A stretch of 23,323 nt of DNA from DUPQ01 sp041678685 (GCA_041678685.1 JBAYNV010000019.1:1-23323); one strand, 5' to 3'. Shown: positions 8,071 through 16,513, counted from the stretch's first letter. Program-made: numbers and translations. Notes: generated by a model from the sequence alone, not told the origin.

Positions 8071-9432
8071 CTATGGTTTTATTGAATTTCCTTTTCTTTC
8101 AGCCCTCAGATCCTTCAGTGATTTGCTTACGCTTTTGAAATTCACGATCAGCAGTATTCCCATGAATATATTCGTTATCAGAAAAATCAGCTGGAACTGA
8201 GGAACTTCGAATACCCAGAAAGGTTTGATGTTCTGTTCTATAAGATTCTTCAGAAAGTTACCTAAAAGAGGTGCGACGGCGATTATAGCTGCTATGATGC
8301 TTGTGTAAAATCCATCATATAATGATCTGTTCTCTTCAGGTATCATGTCATATTTTTTCTTAAACAATGTCAGGGAGAACAGCGGTCCGGTAATGGATGC
8401 TATCACATTTATTATCAGTATCATTACAAATTTTGATGATATATTGGTAAACGACCACATCAGTGAATCAATGAAATAGAAAATAAAACAGAAGAACAGG
8501 ATAACATCCGTATTATATCTGTCTATGATCTTCCCGATGATCGGATACCATACGAACTGAAGCAGGCAGTTTACTATCGATGCTACGGAAATAAATGTAT
8601 ATGAAAGATTCAGATAGTTCATCTGATAAAGAGTCCCATAGGACATGGCAATATACCATATGAAATAGAATGCCGATATCAAAACCATAAATCCCATGAA
8701 TTTTTTATCTTTTATAGGAACGATCAGCACATCTTTCAGTTTTATTTTCTGTTTAGGTACATTGACAGGCGGTTCGGTGATCCTGTAAAATGAATAGCTT
8801 TCAGCCCACATTATTATCCATCCTATAGTGAACACTATGACCAATGCCTTGTATTCATCTGTCGCGATATCGATGAATCTGCTCGCTATGAGGGGAACTA
8901 TGATATTTGCCACCAGAGAGACCATGCTTCTTATGCTCATATACTGGCCTCTGATCCTTATATCTATCAGATCAACGAACCAGCTGTTTATTGCTATCCC
9001 GTTGAATCCGTTTATTGCAAAAGCGACCAGAGCGCATATGAGCATTAAATACGGCGCAACAGCCTTGGAAACGAATAAAGGTATCCAGGCCATCAATACC
9101 ACTAATGACTTGTATATCGTGTTACCTATAATGATGAATTTTTTCCGGCTTCGTATCCTCTGCATGGATACACCGGCAAACAGGACCATGACTCCCGCGA
9201 TCGAACCTACGATCGGTATATATCCTATTATTATCTCCGGAGCATCTACCTGGTTGAAAAGACCTGTCATATATGTCGCAGCCGTCACCAGTCCGAAAAT
9301 CGTACCGTAAAGAGCCTGTATTATGAACCAGTTCCTGTCTTTTCTGCCTGGCATTGTAAGAAGTGTCGTATCATTTCTGTAGAACAAAGCTATATAAATC
9401 TGGCTTATGCCTCTTTTTAATTTTTCTAACAT
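8071..9432 (-). CDS. MFS transporter, substrate unknown
   Basis: This 453-residue integral membrane protein has roughly twelve hydrophobic segments arranged in two halves with a cytoplasmic loop near residues 215-235 (PPVNVPKQKIKLKD). The loop segment NSWFVDLIDIRIRGQYMSIRSM (about 148-169) resembles the region after helix 4 in several Bacillota MFS proteins in which RG..M follows an acidic residue. The ATG at 9432 lies one base after the stop of the methionine aminopeptidase gene, and AGGA is just upstream, so translation is coupled. It is the middle gene between two peptidases, which suggests movement of peptides or amino acids, but nothing in the protein itself proves this. It could equally export a product. 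Family membership is likely; the substrate is open. Confidence 0.82.
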   Translation of the reverse strand: MLEKLKRGISQIYIALFYRNDTTLLTMPGRKDRNWFIIQALYGTIFGLVTAATYMTGLFNQVDAPEIIIGYIPIVGSIAGVMVLFAGVSMQRIRSRKKFIIIGNTIYKSLVVLMAWIPLFVSKAVAPYLMLICALVAFAINGFNGIAINSWFVDLIDIRIRGQYMSIRSMVSLVANIIVPLIASRFIDIATDEYKALVIVFTIGWIIMWAESYSFYRITEPPVNVPKQKIKLKDVLIVPIKDKKFMGFMVLISAFYFIWYIAMSYGTLYQMNYLNLSYTFISVASIVNCLLQFVWYPIIGKIIDRYNTDVILFFCFIFYFIDSLMWSFTNISSKFVMILIINVIASITGPLFSLTLFKKKYDMIPEENRSLYDGFYTSIIAAIIAVAPLLGNFLKNLIEQNIKPFWVFEVPQFQLIFLITNIFMGILLIVNFKSVSKSLKDLRAERKGNSIKP

Positions 9433-9433
9433 T

Positions 9434-10189
9434 TTAATATTCCTGTAAGGTCAGTATTTCAGGGCCATTTCCGGTTATTGCTATGGTGTGTTCAAACTGT
9501 ACTGAAAGAGAGCCGTCATATGTATACACTGTCCATCCGTTCTGTTCATCCAGGTAACAGTCATACTCTCCGGCATTGATCATGGGTTCAACAGTGAAGA
9601 CCATACCTTCCTGTATCCTTATGCCCCTGCCCCTTTCACCGTAGTGAAGAACAGTGGGGTCCTCATGCATCTGCTGTCCTATACCGTGCCCCGTATAATC
9701 CCGCACGACCGAAAATCCGTTTTTTTCAGCATGATGCTGTATAAAGTAGCCTATATCTCCCAGCCTGTTGCCCACAACAGCTTTCTTTATTCCTATATCA
9801 AGGCATTCTTTCCCTGTCGTCATAAGTTTCTGCGCCTTAGCTGAGAGTCCGCCTACCGCATAACACCATGCGGAATCACCCATCCATCCGTCTTTCTCAG
9901 CGACCATGTCGACTTTGACAAGATCCCCTTCTTTTAATACATATTTTGAAGGGAATCCGTGGCATATTTCGTCGTTCACCGATGTGCAGCTTGCAAAGGG
10001 ATATCCGAAATATCCTTTCTGTGCAGGTTTTGCTCCATGCGATGTCATGTATTTATCCACAAAATGCTCTATCTCCATAGTCTGGATGCCGGGTTTGATG
10101 ACCGATCTTAAACCCTCATGGCATCCGGCCACTATTTTTGATGCTTCCCTTATTTTGTCTATCTGGGCACTTGTTCTTATGTTAGTCAT
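9434..10189 (-). CDS. map: Type I methionine aminopeptidase
   Basis: This 251-residue cytoplasmic enzyme removes the initiator methionine from new proteins. All key residues of the pita-bread fold are visible: H77 in ICHGFP, metal ligands D94 (VKVDMVAEKDG) and D105 (GDSAW), H168 in TGHGIG, E201 in FTVEPM and E233 in QFEHT. Length matches the short bacterial form without an N-terminal zinc-binding extension. It is the first gene of an operon with an MFS transporter and an M42 peptidase rather than in the ribosomal-protein cluster (secY-adk-map-infA) where the housekeeping copy usually lies. It may therefore be a second, accessory copy; this cannot be decided from the window. The start ATG at 10189 is preceded by AAAAAAGGAT, and a consensus promoter is about 25 bases upstream. 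Confidence 0.93.
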   Translation of the reverse strand: MTNIRTSAQIDKIREASKIVAGCHEGLRSVIKPGIQTMEIEHFVDKYMTSHGAKPAQKGYFGYPFASCTSVNDEICHGFPSKYVLKEGDLVKVDMVAEKDGWMGDSAWCYAVGGLSAKAQKLMTTGKECLDIGIKKAVVGNRLGDIGYFIQHHAEKNGFSVVRDYTGHGIGQQMHEDPTVLHYGERGRGIRIQEGMVFTVEPMINAGEYDCYLDEQNGWTVYTYDGSLSVQFEHTIAITGNGPEILTLQEY

Positions 10190-10212
10190 TTATCAATCCT
10201 TTTTTAAGTGGC

Positions 10213-10241
10213 AATATAGCATTTTCCAGTGCAAGTGTCAA
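10213..10241 (-). promoter_or_regulatory. Consensus promoter of the map-MFS-M42 operon
   Basis: On the minus strand a perfect TTGACA (10236-10241) is separated by 17 bases from TATATT (10213-10218). It lies in the 72-bp gap between the transglutaminase gene and map, leaving a leader of about 20 bases. A strong constitutive promoter fits a housekeeping-type enzyme as first gene. Confidence 0.85.
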
Positions 10242-10261
10242 CCATGATCACAGTATCCTGT

Positions 10262-11410
10262 CTATTGCTGGGTCGATATCTTCAGCAGCGTGCATCCGTT
10301 GATATAACAGTAATTTATAGCCATATATATATTCAGTTCGCCAAGCGAATCCAGCATAGCCTTTACATCTGTCGTAAATATGAAGACCTCCACATATGTC
10401 TGCCCCGCTGCAAGAGGATCATATACCTTCGTTTTAAATTCATTTGCATCCATAACTGCGGCTCCATTATGAGAATAATAGAAATAACCGTATCCTGTGG
10501 AGTCATACAGATCCTGCCAATCATCGTATGTATGCGAGCGGTCGAAATATTCTTTCGGTGCATTGAAGTATGCAAATGTGTATTCTTCATCACCCAAAGC
10601 CGTATCATCAAAAGTCACGTCACAGTAATACCACTTAGAATCTATTTCCACTACGTTCCATGCATGAGCGGATCCTTCAGCATATCCGCTCACTTTTTCA
10701 CAATCGATGCCAAGCATATTCATGAACATGTAGAAAGCATCTGTATATCCCTGACAGTTCGCACGGCCATTAAGCAGACTATAAGCTCCGGTTATGCTAT
10801 ATGACTGTATGTCATCTTCCCCTTTTTCCTGATATACAAGAGTGTTGCAGATATAGTTATGTATGGCGACTTCCTTTTCGTAATCGCTCATGGTTTCCGA
10901 AATATTACTGTAGATATAATTTGCCGCCAGATCATACAGTTCCTTTTCCTTGTCTGACAGTAATGATGTGTCTTTGTTTTTGTATGCATACACGACACTG
11001 TCTCCCGGATAATATTCAAACTCATAGATCGCATAATAATCTGCGTCGGAACTTGAATATGTAGTTTTATATACGCTCTTTAGAACATATCTGTTCATAC
11101 CTTCAAGTTCAGGAAACGATTCCCAAAGATCACCTCTGACAAATATGCTCCTGTGCCGGCTTTCATAACAGGTGTCGGCATATGTATAAAAGTCCTGCAG
11201 GCTTGCAACATAATGCGCGCTGTGTGTGTCGATATCGTCTATAGTCAGTTCTATTGCATAGGGATCGAAAACATATGTGATCGGTTCTTCTGTAGGGCTC
11301 TGCATTGCCAAAAATGAATCCGATATCACATTTATGATTTCGTTACATGATGTTAGTGAAAATACCAGCGATATAATCAAAATAAGAAAAATAATTCTCT
11401 TATATTTCAT
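10262..11410 (-). CDS. Lipoprotein with transglutaminase-like (cysteine protease fold) domain
   Basis: This 382-residue protein has a lipoprotein signal: basic start MKYKR, hydrophobic core IIFLILIISLVF and lipobox LTSC with modified C22, so it should be anchored outside the membrane. A transglutaminase-like core in the second half carries the full triad: C219 in GRANCQGY, H249 in GSAHAWNVV and D264 in WYYCDVTFDD. The preceding segment (EKEVAIHNYICNTLVY, about 178-193) matches the helix usually found before the core in TgpA/CYK3-like bacterial proteins. In this group the domain may act as a protease or amidase on surface proteins or cell wall, or crosslink proteins; the target is unknown. The region 40-170 is unassigned. 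The gene has an AGGAGG site and its own -10 TATAAT, and stands between the ABC exporter operon and map without overlap. Confidence 0.86.
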   Translation of the reverse strand: MKYKRIIFLILIISLVFSLTSCNEIINVISDSFLAMQSPTEEPITYVFDPYAIELTIDDIDTHSAHYVASLQDFYTYADTCYESRHRSIFVRGDLWESFPELEGMNRYVLKSVYKTTYSSSDADYYAIYEFEYYPGDSVVYAYKNKDTSLLSDKEKELYDLAANYIYSNISETMSDYEKEVAIHNYICNTLVYQEKGEDDIQSYSITGAYSLLNGRANCQGYTDAFYMFMNMLGIDCEKVSGYAEGSAHAWNVVEIDSKWYYCDVTFDDTALGDEEYTFAYFNAPKEYFDRSHTYDDWQDLYDSTGYGYFYYSHNGAAVMDANEFKTKVYDPLAAGQTYVEVFIFTTDVKAMLDSLGELNIYMAINYCYINGCTLLKISTQQ

Positions 11411-11431
11411 AAGATCCTCCTAATAGAAAAT

Positions 11432-11460
11432 ATTATACATTACTTATTATTCAAATGAAA
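11432..11460 (-). promoter_or_regulatory. Probable promoter of the transglutaminase lipoprotein gene
   Basis: A perfect TATAAT (minus strand, 11432-11437) lies 21 bases before the ATG at 11410, with a weak -35 TTTCAT (11455-11460) at 17-base spacing. The -10 is convincing and the -35 is not, so a regulator may help, or transcription may partly enter from the ABC exporter operon, after which I see no terminator. Confidence 0.5.
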
Positions 11461-11479
11461 TACAAATCCGGCAGCCGCA

Positions 11480-13324
11480 TCATGCATAATACTGTGCCTG
11501 AGCATGCCACAATTCATAATATTTTCCGTCAGTATCAGCAACCAATACCTCATGACTTCCTCTTTGTATGAGCGCTCCTTCATGGAATACCGCTATGTCA
11601 TCACAGAAACGGCATGATGACAGACGGTGCGAGATAAATATAGCTGTCTTGTTACCGGTTATCTCATTGAATTTATTGTATATCTCAAATTCGGCAATGG
11701 GATCAAGCGCTGCGGTAGGTTCATCGAGTATTATGAACGGGGCATCCTTGTACAATGCTCTGGCAAGGGCTATTTTCTGCGCTTCGCCTCCTGATATCTC
11801 TACACCTTCATCATCAAAGTTCTTATACAGATATGTTTCGGTGCCGTTTTTCATCGTTCCCAGTCTGTCAGCGAAACCGGATTTTTTCAGGCACTCTTCC
11901 ACGCGTGTCCTGTCATATCCCATACTTGCCGCGACATTCTGTCCAAGTGAAAATGAGAACAGGTTAAAATCCTGGAACACCACCGAAAAGATGGACAGGT
12001 ATTCTTTGTATTCATATTCCTTGATATTCACTCCATTTAGCAGTATTTCCCCTCCGGTAGGATCATACAGTCTGCACAGTAATTTGATGAAAGTCGTTTT
12101 ACCGCTTCCGTTCATCCCTACAACAGCCATTTTTTTGCCTGTTTCAAGCTTCATCGAAAAATCATGTAATGCATCCTTATTACAGCCGGGATACCTGAAA
12201 CTCACGTTCCTGAATTCCAATACCATCTTGTCTGCATTATCACTGTCAACAGCTGCTATGCCCTGAGGCATTTCTTTTTTGATATTTAAAAATTCCACTG
12301 TGCTCAGCTGTCTCTTTGCAGTCAGGTCAAACCTGGTCACCTGGAAAAATATATAGCATATGGCAAACATGAGCATATTGAAACCTGCGGCATATCTTAT
12401 GACGCCGCCTGCCCCAAACATACCTGACGAAGCCTTGATGGCTGCATAGATGAAGGACGCTCCTGTTATGAAGACATATGAGAATTCACCGCACACATTC
12501 CTTAATGCGCGCCAGTGGTTGAGTTTATTGCAGGTGCTGTTGAACATCCTGATACCGGGCATGATAGCGTTATAAAAAAGTTTCCCGGCATTATATATAC
12601 GTATATCCTTGCCTTTCCTGTATTCTGTCTGTCCTGTCTCAAAAACATGATACATATATGTTTTCTTATCAACTGACTTTCTTTCCATCAGTTCCGAAGA
12701 TTTTTTATTGAGTTTATTTACCGGGTAAATGGATATAAAGATATTAACAGCTGAAATAACGACTATGAAAAGATAAAAATCAGGCTGGAGGTAAATGGTC
12801 GTTTCCGTGAACAGAGGCCAAAGGAATATCACTGCGGTCACGAAATTCGCAGTGACTCTTGTCAGATAATATATCTGGTCCATCGCTTCATTGAGCCCAT
12901 GACCGTAATTGTTATCCTCCTCCATCCGGCGGCGTATATCCGTGGAAACAGGGCTTTCAAGCTGCGCATAATCCATCTCAAGAGTCTTTTCGCCTACTTT
13001 GGACGGATAAAGATTACGGCATCTCTCTTTATGTATTTCCAGAAATTTTCCGGTTGCAGTGGTCGATGAATTCAGTATGAAAATTATCCCTACGCCAGTT
13101 GCCACTATCAGCAGCAGTTCTTTGAATCCCACGCCTTTTACAAGCGCATCGATAACTGCTGCAGACAGAAGCGTTGCGGTAAGCTCATATGTCGCGTTGC
13201 ACAGCATCCTTGTAAGAGAAAGAGGAATTACATACTTATCCAGGCTGTGTATGAGTTTCATGCAGCCATATATGGATATTAAGGCATCGAAAGGCTTTTT
13301 CTTTTTTTTGCTTTTATCCATCAT
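11480..13324 (-). CDS. ABC exporter half-transporter (membrane plus ATPase domains), second of pair
   Basis: This 614-residue protein fuses an N-terminal six-helix exporter domain (about 30-340) to an ATPase domain (about 370-605). The ATPase motifs are complete: Walker A GMNGSGKTT with K409, Q-loop Q451 in VFQDF, signature ISGGEAQ (510-516), Walker B IILDEPTAALD with D534 and E535, and switch H566 in FISHRLSS. It follows the other half-transporter with an ATGA overlap (13321-13324), and AGGGGAGG lies seven bases upstream of its first ATG; a second ATG follows directly. The equal length and tandem arrangement point to a heterodimeric exporter. Possible cargoes are peptides, lipids or drugs; no precursor-peptide or modification gene lies beside it, so bacteriocin export is not supported. 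No peptidase C39 domain is present. Confidence 0.92.
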   Translation of the reverse strand: MMDKSKKKKKPFDALISIYGCMKLIHSLDKYVIPLSLTRMLCNATYELTATLLSAAVIDALVKGVGFKELLLIVATGVGIIFILNSSTTATGKFLEIHKERCRNLYPSKVGEKTLEMDYAQLESPVSTDIRRRMEEDNNYGHGLNEAMDQIYYLTRVTANFVTAVIFLWPLFTETTIYLQPDFYLFIVVISAVNIFISIYPVNKLNKKSSELMERKSVDKKTYMYHVFETGQTEYRKGKDIRIYNAGKLFYNAIMPGIRMFNSTCNKLNHWRALRNVCGEFSYVFITGASFIYAAIKASSGMFGAGGVIRYAAGFNMLMFAICYIFFQVTRFDLTAKRQLSTVEFLNIKKEMPQGIAAVDSDNADKMVLEFRNVSFRYPGCNKDALHDFSMKLETGKKMAVVGMNGSGKTTFIKLLCRLYDPTGGEILLNGVNIKEYEYKEYLSIFSVVFQDFNLFSFSLGQNVAASMGYDRTRVEECLKKSGFADRLGTMKNGTETYLYKNFDDEGVEISGGEAQKIALARALYKDAPFIILDEPTAALDPIAEFEIYNKFNEITGNKTAIFISHRLSSCRFCDDIAVFHEGALIQRGSHEVLVADTDGKYYELWHAQAQYYA

Positions 13325-15165
13325 AAGGACGCCTCCCCTTCCGCTGTGATATTTTCTTTATAATAATGGCTCTGGATATCGAACATCCCCGCATACCCGC
13401 CGCCCTGTTTCACAAGCTGCCTGTGGCTGCCTGTCTCTGTTATTTTTCCGTTTTCCATGAACATTATCCTGTCACAGAACCTTGTCGAAGCCAGACGGTG
13501 CGATATGAACAGCACTGCTTTATTTTCTGTAAGCTTTTCATATTTTTCATACATTTCTCTTTCCGCAATAGGATCGAGAGCCGCCGTAGGTTCATCAAGT
13601 ATCAGTATATGAGTATCTTTGTATAGTGAACGTGCAAGTAAAAGCTTCTGCTGCTGCCCGCCGGACATTATGGCACCGTCATCATATATGACGCGCTGCA
13701 TCTGCGTGTCTGATCCTTTTGGAAGCGAACAGACATAATCCTTTAACCCTGCCAGTTCCAGACATTCCATGACTTTCTTTTCGTCAGTCATTTCCTTTTC
13801 CTTCATCGAAACATTGGAAGCGATGGTGAACGGGAATATCGCTATGTCCTGAAACACGGTGGATATGATGGAGATCAGATCCGCATGCTTAAGTTTCTGT
13901 ATATCGACGCCTCCTATTTTAATGACGCCGGAGGTGGGTTTGTAAAATCCGCACAGCAGTTTGACTATAGTCGTCTTACCTGCTCCGTTTATACCTACAA
14001 GCGCTATTTTCTCACCCTTCTTTATATGTATATCTATCGAATCGAGGATCGGTTCGGTAGTTCCCGGGTAGCAGAATGTGACTTTCTCAAAATCGATCGA
14101 ATAATCGCCGTTCATGTCGGATACCGATGCCGGATCCTCAGGGTCGGCAGGGTCTGACATCTCGATATATTCCCTTGTGTCACAGAATGAAAGATTTCCG
14201 GAGCTTACGCTGTGATATGCTTCTATTATGTTTGCCACGAATTTCGAAAACTGGGTTATTGCGGCAAAATACATTATGAAATCCGGCACGCTTATCTGCT
14301 TTGTGATAGTCATATATGCCAGATATGTATATGAAAGCCCGTCACGCAGAAGAACGATGAGCACATCCACATAACTTGCCTTTAACGCCTTCATATTCTT
14401 GTCCCGGCTGTTTTTAACCTGTTTATCAAGAAGTATGTCGCGGAATCCTATAAACAGGTCGCTCATGCTGTACAGCCTTATATCCTTCCCTGATGTATAA
14501 TCCGAGGAAGTCTTTATAATATAGTTCTGTTTTTTATCTGTCTCAGCCCAGCGTGTCTTGTTTTTCTGCTCATAACGCCTGTAGGCTTTCAGTGCAAAGT
14601 AATTGATAAGAGATGTTCCGACCAATAGTACGACTATCAGTATATTCAATTGGGACAGGACAGCAGAAAAAAGAATGAAGCACAGCAGATCAGAAAGCAT
14701 CCAGTTCCAGTTGTCAAAAAGCTTTACGACTCCTGATTCCCTTCCGTTGAACAGACTGTTTTTTGCTCTTTGATATCTTGTCTGGCCTAAGGAGCTTTCA
14801 AGATATCCGTAATCACATGTCAGTGATTTTGTAAACAGTTTGACGCAGAATTGCTGGCGCATCTTGTCAAGTCTCATGCCTGTATTGCCTATATAAGACA
14901 GTGAACAGCCGACAAGCAGCTGCAGCCCGACAAACAAGCCGATACTGATAAGCATATCAGCAGCAGATGCCTTCGATATCACCTTGCCAAGAACCAGTTT
15001 TGGCAGATATATGTACAAATAATGGAATACAGCCGATAATAAAATCGAAACGATAGAGAATACCAAAAGCACTTTATCGTTTTTTGCTATATACCTGTAT
15101 AAATAAATTATGTTGCTCCATACCGAGTATTTTGGCTTGGCTTCGTCTTTTCTGTCCTTTTTCAT
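13321..15165 (-). CDS. ABC exporter half-transporter (membrane plus ATPase domains), first of pair
   Basis: This 614-residue protein has a polar N-terminus (MKKDRKDEAKPKYSVW), membrane segments from about 25 to 320 and a C-terminal ATPase domain. Motifs are Walker A GINGAGKTT with K397, Q439 in VFQDI, signature MSGGQQQ (500-506), Walker B ILILDEPTAALD with D524 and E525, and switch H556 in FISHRLAS. Both this protein and its partner keep the catalytic Glu and His, so neither ATP site looks plainly degenerate, unlike many heterodimeric exporters where one site lacks the Glu. It is the first gene of the two-gene operon, starting at the ATG at 15165. The AGAAGG just upstream is only a couple of bases from the ATG, so the initiation context is mediocre. 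A promoter lies about 45 bases upstream. The substrate is unknown. Confidence 0.91.
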   Translation of the reverse strand: MKKDRKDEAKPKYSVWSNIIYLYRYIAKNDKVLLVFSIVSILLSAVFHYLYIYLPKLVLGKVISKASAADMLISIGLFVGLQLLVGCSLSYIGNTGMRLDKMRQQFCVKLFTKSLTCDYGYLESSLGQTRYQRAKNSLFNGRESGVVKLFDNWNWMLSDLLCFILFSAVLSQLNILIVVLLVGTSLINYFALKAYRRYEQKNKTRWAETDKKQNYIIKTSSDYTSGKDIRLYSMSDLFIGFRDILLDKQVKNSRDKNMKALKASYVDVLIVLLRDGLSYTYLAYMTITKQISVPDFIMYFAAITQFSKFVANIIEAYHSVSSGNLSFCDTREYIEMSDPADPEDPASVSDMNGDYSIDFEKVTFCYPGTTEPILDSIDIHIKKGEKIALVGINGAGKTTIVKLLCGFYKPTSGVIKIGGVDIQKLKHADLISIISTVFQDIAIFPFTIASNVSMKEKEMTDEKKVMECLELAGLKDYVCSLPKGSDTQMQRVIYDDGAIMSGGQQQKLLLARSLYKDTHILILDEPTAALDPIAEREMYEKYEKLTENKAVLFISHRLASTRFCDRIMFMENGKITETGSHRQLVKQGGGYAGMFDIQSHYYKENITAEGEASL

Positions 15166-15210
15166 GTCCTTCTCTTTCGAAGAATAATATTAGCACAATT
15201 TAAACATTGA

Positions 15211-15239
15211 AGTATAGAGAAAATCAGCATTTTTCTGAA
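15211..15239 (-). promoter_or_regulatory. Probable promoter of the ABC exporter operon
   Basis: TTCAGA (minus strand, 15234-15239) is followed after 17 bases by TATACT (15211-15216). The leader to the ATG at 15165 is about 40 bases. It faces away from the sugar kinase gene in a 163-bp shared intergenic region. Confidence 0.6.
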
Positions 15240-15246
15240 ATATTCC

Positions 15247-15300
15247 GTACATTTCTATTTTATGTACCCACACATATCTTATTAGTGTAAAATGTACATA
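15247..15300. promoter_or_regulatory. Cluster of GTACAT/ATGTAC boxes between the exporter and sugar kinase genes
   Basis: Three related boxes occur in 54 bases: GTACAT at 15247-15252, ATGTAC at 15262-15267 and the palindrome ATGTACAT at 15292-15299. Their starts are 15 and 30 bases apart. The first two form an inverted repeat with a 9-base spacer, and TATGTAC (15261-15267) pairs with GTACATA (15294-15300) as a wider repeat. A plus-strand -10-like TAAAAT (15288-15293) touches the last box, but its -35 is poor. They could be operators for a regulator of the kinase, the exporter or both; this is inference. Confidence 0.45.
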
Positions 15301-15328
15301 TAAATGAATCAACACGAGGTATCTTAAT

Positions 15329-16399
15329 ATGGAATTAAAACAGAACTGTAAATATGACATAATGACCGTTACGAGCATGGGAGTCAGGATAACACCTGTA
15401 GACCGTCAGCCTGTCAATGTAAGCAGCATATACGAAATGCAGGCTACCAGTGCGGAAAGCAATGTTTTGAATATCAGCGCTTCATTGGGCTTACACGCAA
15501 AAGTACTTACCAAATTCGTCAAGGACAGCCCTATAGCGCTGTTTATCAAGGGCGAGCTCAGAAAAAGGAATATAGAATTCGAAGGTAAGGATGTAGATCA
15601 GGGTGGTCCGTGGGGATACCGGCACCAGTTCAATATCGCAGACAGCGGATACGGAGTAAGAGGCCCCCGCGTGCATAATGACCGTGCAGGTGAAGTGGGA
15701 AGAACATTAAGCGCGGATGATTTTGATCTTGTAAGGCTGTTCAGGGATGAAGGCTGCAGGATATTCCATCTTTCAGGTCTCGTTGCCGCATTATCTCCCG
15801 AAGCAAGCCGCTGCTGCCTAGAAATCGCAAGGATAGCCAAAAAATATGGTACAGTGATATCATTTGATCTGAATTACAGGGCAAGCTTCTGGATAAACAG
15901 AGAAAAAGAACTTCATACGATTTTTACGGAAATAGCGGGCATATCCGATGTGCTCATAGGTAATGAAGAGGATTTCCAACTGGCGCTTGGTATTGCCGGA
16001 CCTGAGGCAGGCGGAGCATCAGTAAGCAAGATGGAAGGATTCAGGGATATGATCCAAAGAACGAAAGCACTGTTCCCTTATGTCACCGTATTTGCCAACA
16101 CGCTTAGGCAGGTGCAGAATGCCAACAGCCATTTATGGGGTGCAGTAATGTATGCTTCGGGCGAATGGTTCACAGTAGAGCCGAGGGAGATCACTGTCCT
16201 TGACAGAATAGGCGGAGGAGACGGCTTCGTAGGAGGATTGCTTTATGGCATCCTGAAGGAATGGGAACCGGAGAAATGGATAGATTTCGGATGGGCAAGC
16301 GGAGCTCTTGTCACTACTCTTCTCACGGATTACGGAACGCCTGCTGATGAAGACATGATCTGGAGCATATATAAAGGAAATGCAAGAGTAAAAAGATAA
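15329..16399 (+). CDS. PfkB-family sugar kinase, resembling 2-keto-3-deoxygluconate kinase
   Basis: This 356-residue cytoplasmic kinase is the only plus-strand gene. The ribokinase/PfkB fold is shown by SAESNVLNISASLGL (about 42-56), the mid-protein SFDLNYRASFW typical of KDG and fructokinase-like enzymes, the GNEEDFQLALG segment and the C-terminal DRIGGGDGFVGGLLYG. There D298 is the catalytic base; the usual GAGD appears as GGGD. The substrate-side segment GPRVHNDRAGEV matches the R-V-x-x-DRAgSA pattern of KDG kinases. The likely reaction is ATP-dependent phosphorylation of a sugar or sugar acid, with KDG the best guess. No aldolase or dehydratase gene of the pathway is adjacent. The start ATG is supported by GAGG nine bases upstream. 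A terminator follows. It diverges from the ABC exporter operon and converges on the antitoxin gene. Confidence 0.85.
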   Translation: MELKQNCKYDIMTVTSMGVRITPVDRQPVNVSSIYEMQATSAESNVLNISASLGLHAKVLTKFVKDSPIALFIKGELRKRNIEFEGKDVDQGGPWGYRHQFNIADSGYGVRGPRVHNDRAGEVGRTLSADDFDLVRLFRDEGCRIFHLSGLVAALSPEASRCCLEIARIAKKYGTVISFDLNYRASFWINREKELHTIFTEIAGISDVLIGNEEDFQLALGIAGPEAGGASVSKMEGFRDMIQRTKALFPYVTVFANTLRQVQNANSHLWGAVMYASGEWFTVEPREITVLDRIGGGDGFVGGLLYGILKEWEPEKWIDFGWASGALVTTLLTDYGTPADEDMIWSIYKGNARVKR

Positions 16400-16423
16400 C
16401 CGATAGCTGATAACAACAAAAAC

Positions 16424-16451
16424 AAAGGATAGTTTACTTTTATCCTTTTTT
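16424..16451. terminator. Bidirectional terminator between the sugar kinase and antitoxin genes
   Basis: AAAGGATA (16424-16431) pairs with TATCCTTT (16441-16448) across a 9-base loop. The plus strand then runs TTTTTT-like bases, while on the minus strand the stem is followed by GTTTTTGTTG. It sits between the convergent stops at 16399 and 16514 and can serve both genes. Confidence 0.82.
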
Positions 16452-16513
16452 AACATGCAAGTGTATGACATTATACGGTGAATATCCGTATTTACTATAT
16501 CAAGTTTTCTTTA

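Noticed and set aside
10229..10804. Plus-strand frame of 191 codons opposite the transglutaminase lipoprotein gene
   Set aside because: It is antisense to a gene with a signal peptide and complete catalytic triad, has no good ribosome binding site, and its translation looks like a composition shadow rich in Cys, Ile and His.
11480..15165. Lantibiotic or bacteriocin export cassette
   Set aside because: No precursor peptide, modification enzyme, immunity gene or C39 peptidase domain lies in or beside the exporter genes.
15190..15378. Minus-strand frame of 62 codons across the divergent promoter region
   Set aside because: It covers the exporter promoter and the start of the sugar kinase gene, has no Shine-Dalgarno sequence and resembles no family I know.
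16133..16471. Minus-strand frame of 112 codons opposite the 3' end of the sugar kinase; considered as the missing toxin of the antitoxin
   Set aside because: It runs through the bidirectional terminator and antisense to conserved kinase motifs, and does not look like RelE, YoeB or Doc.
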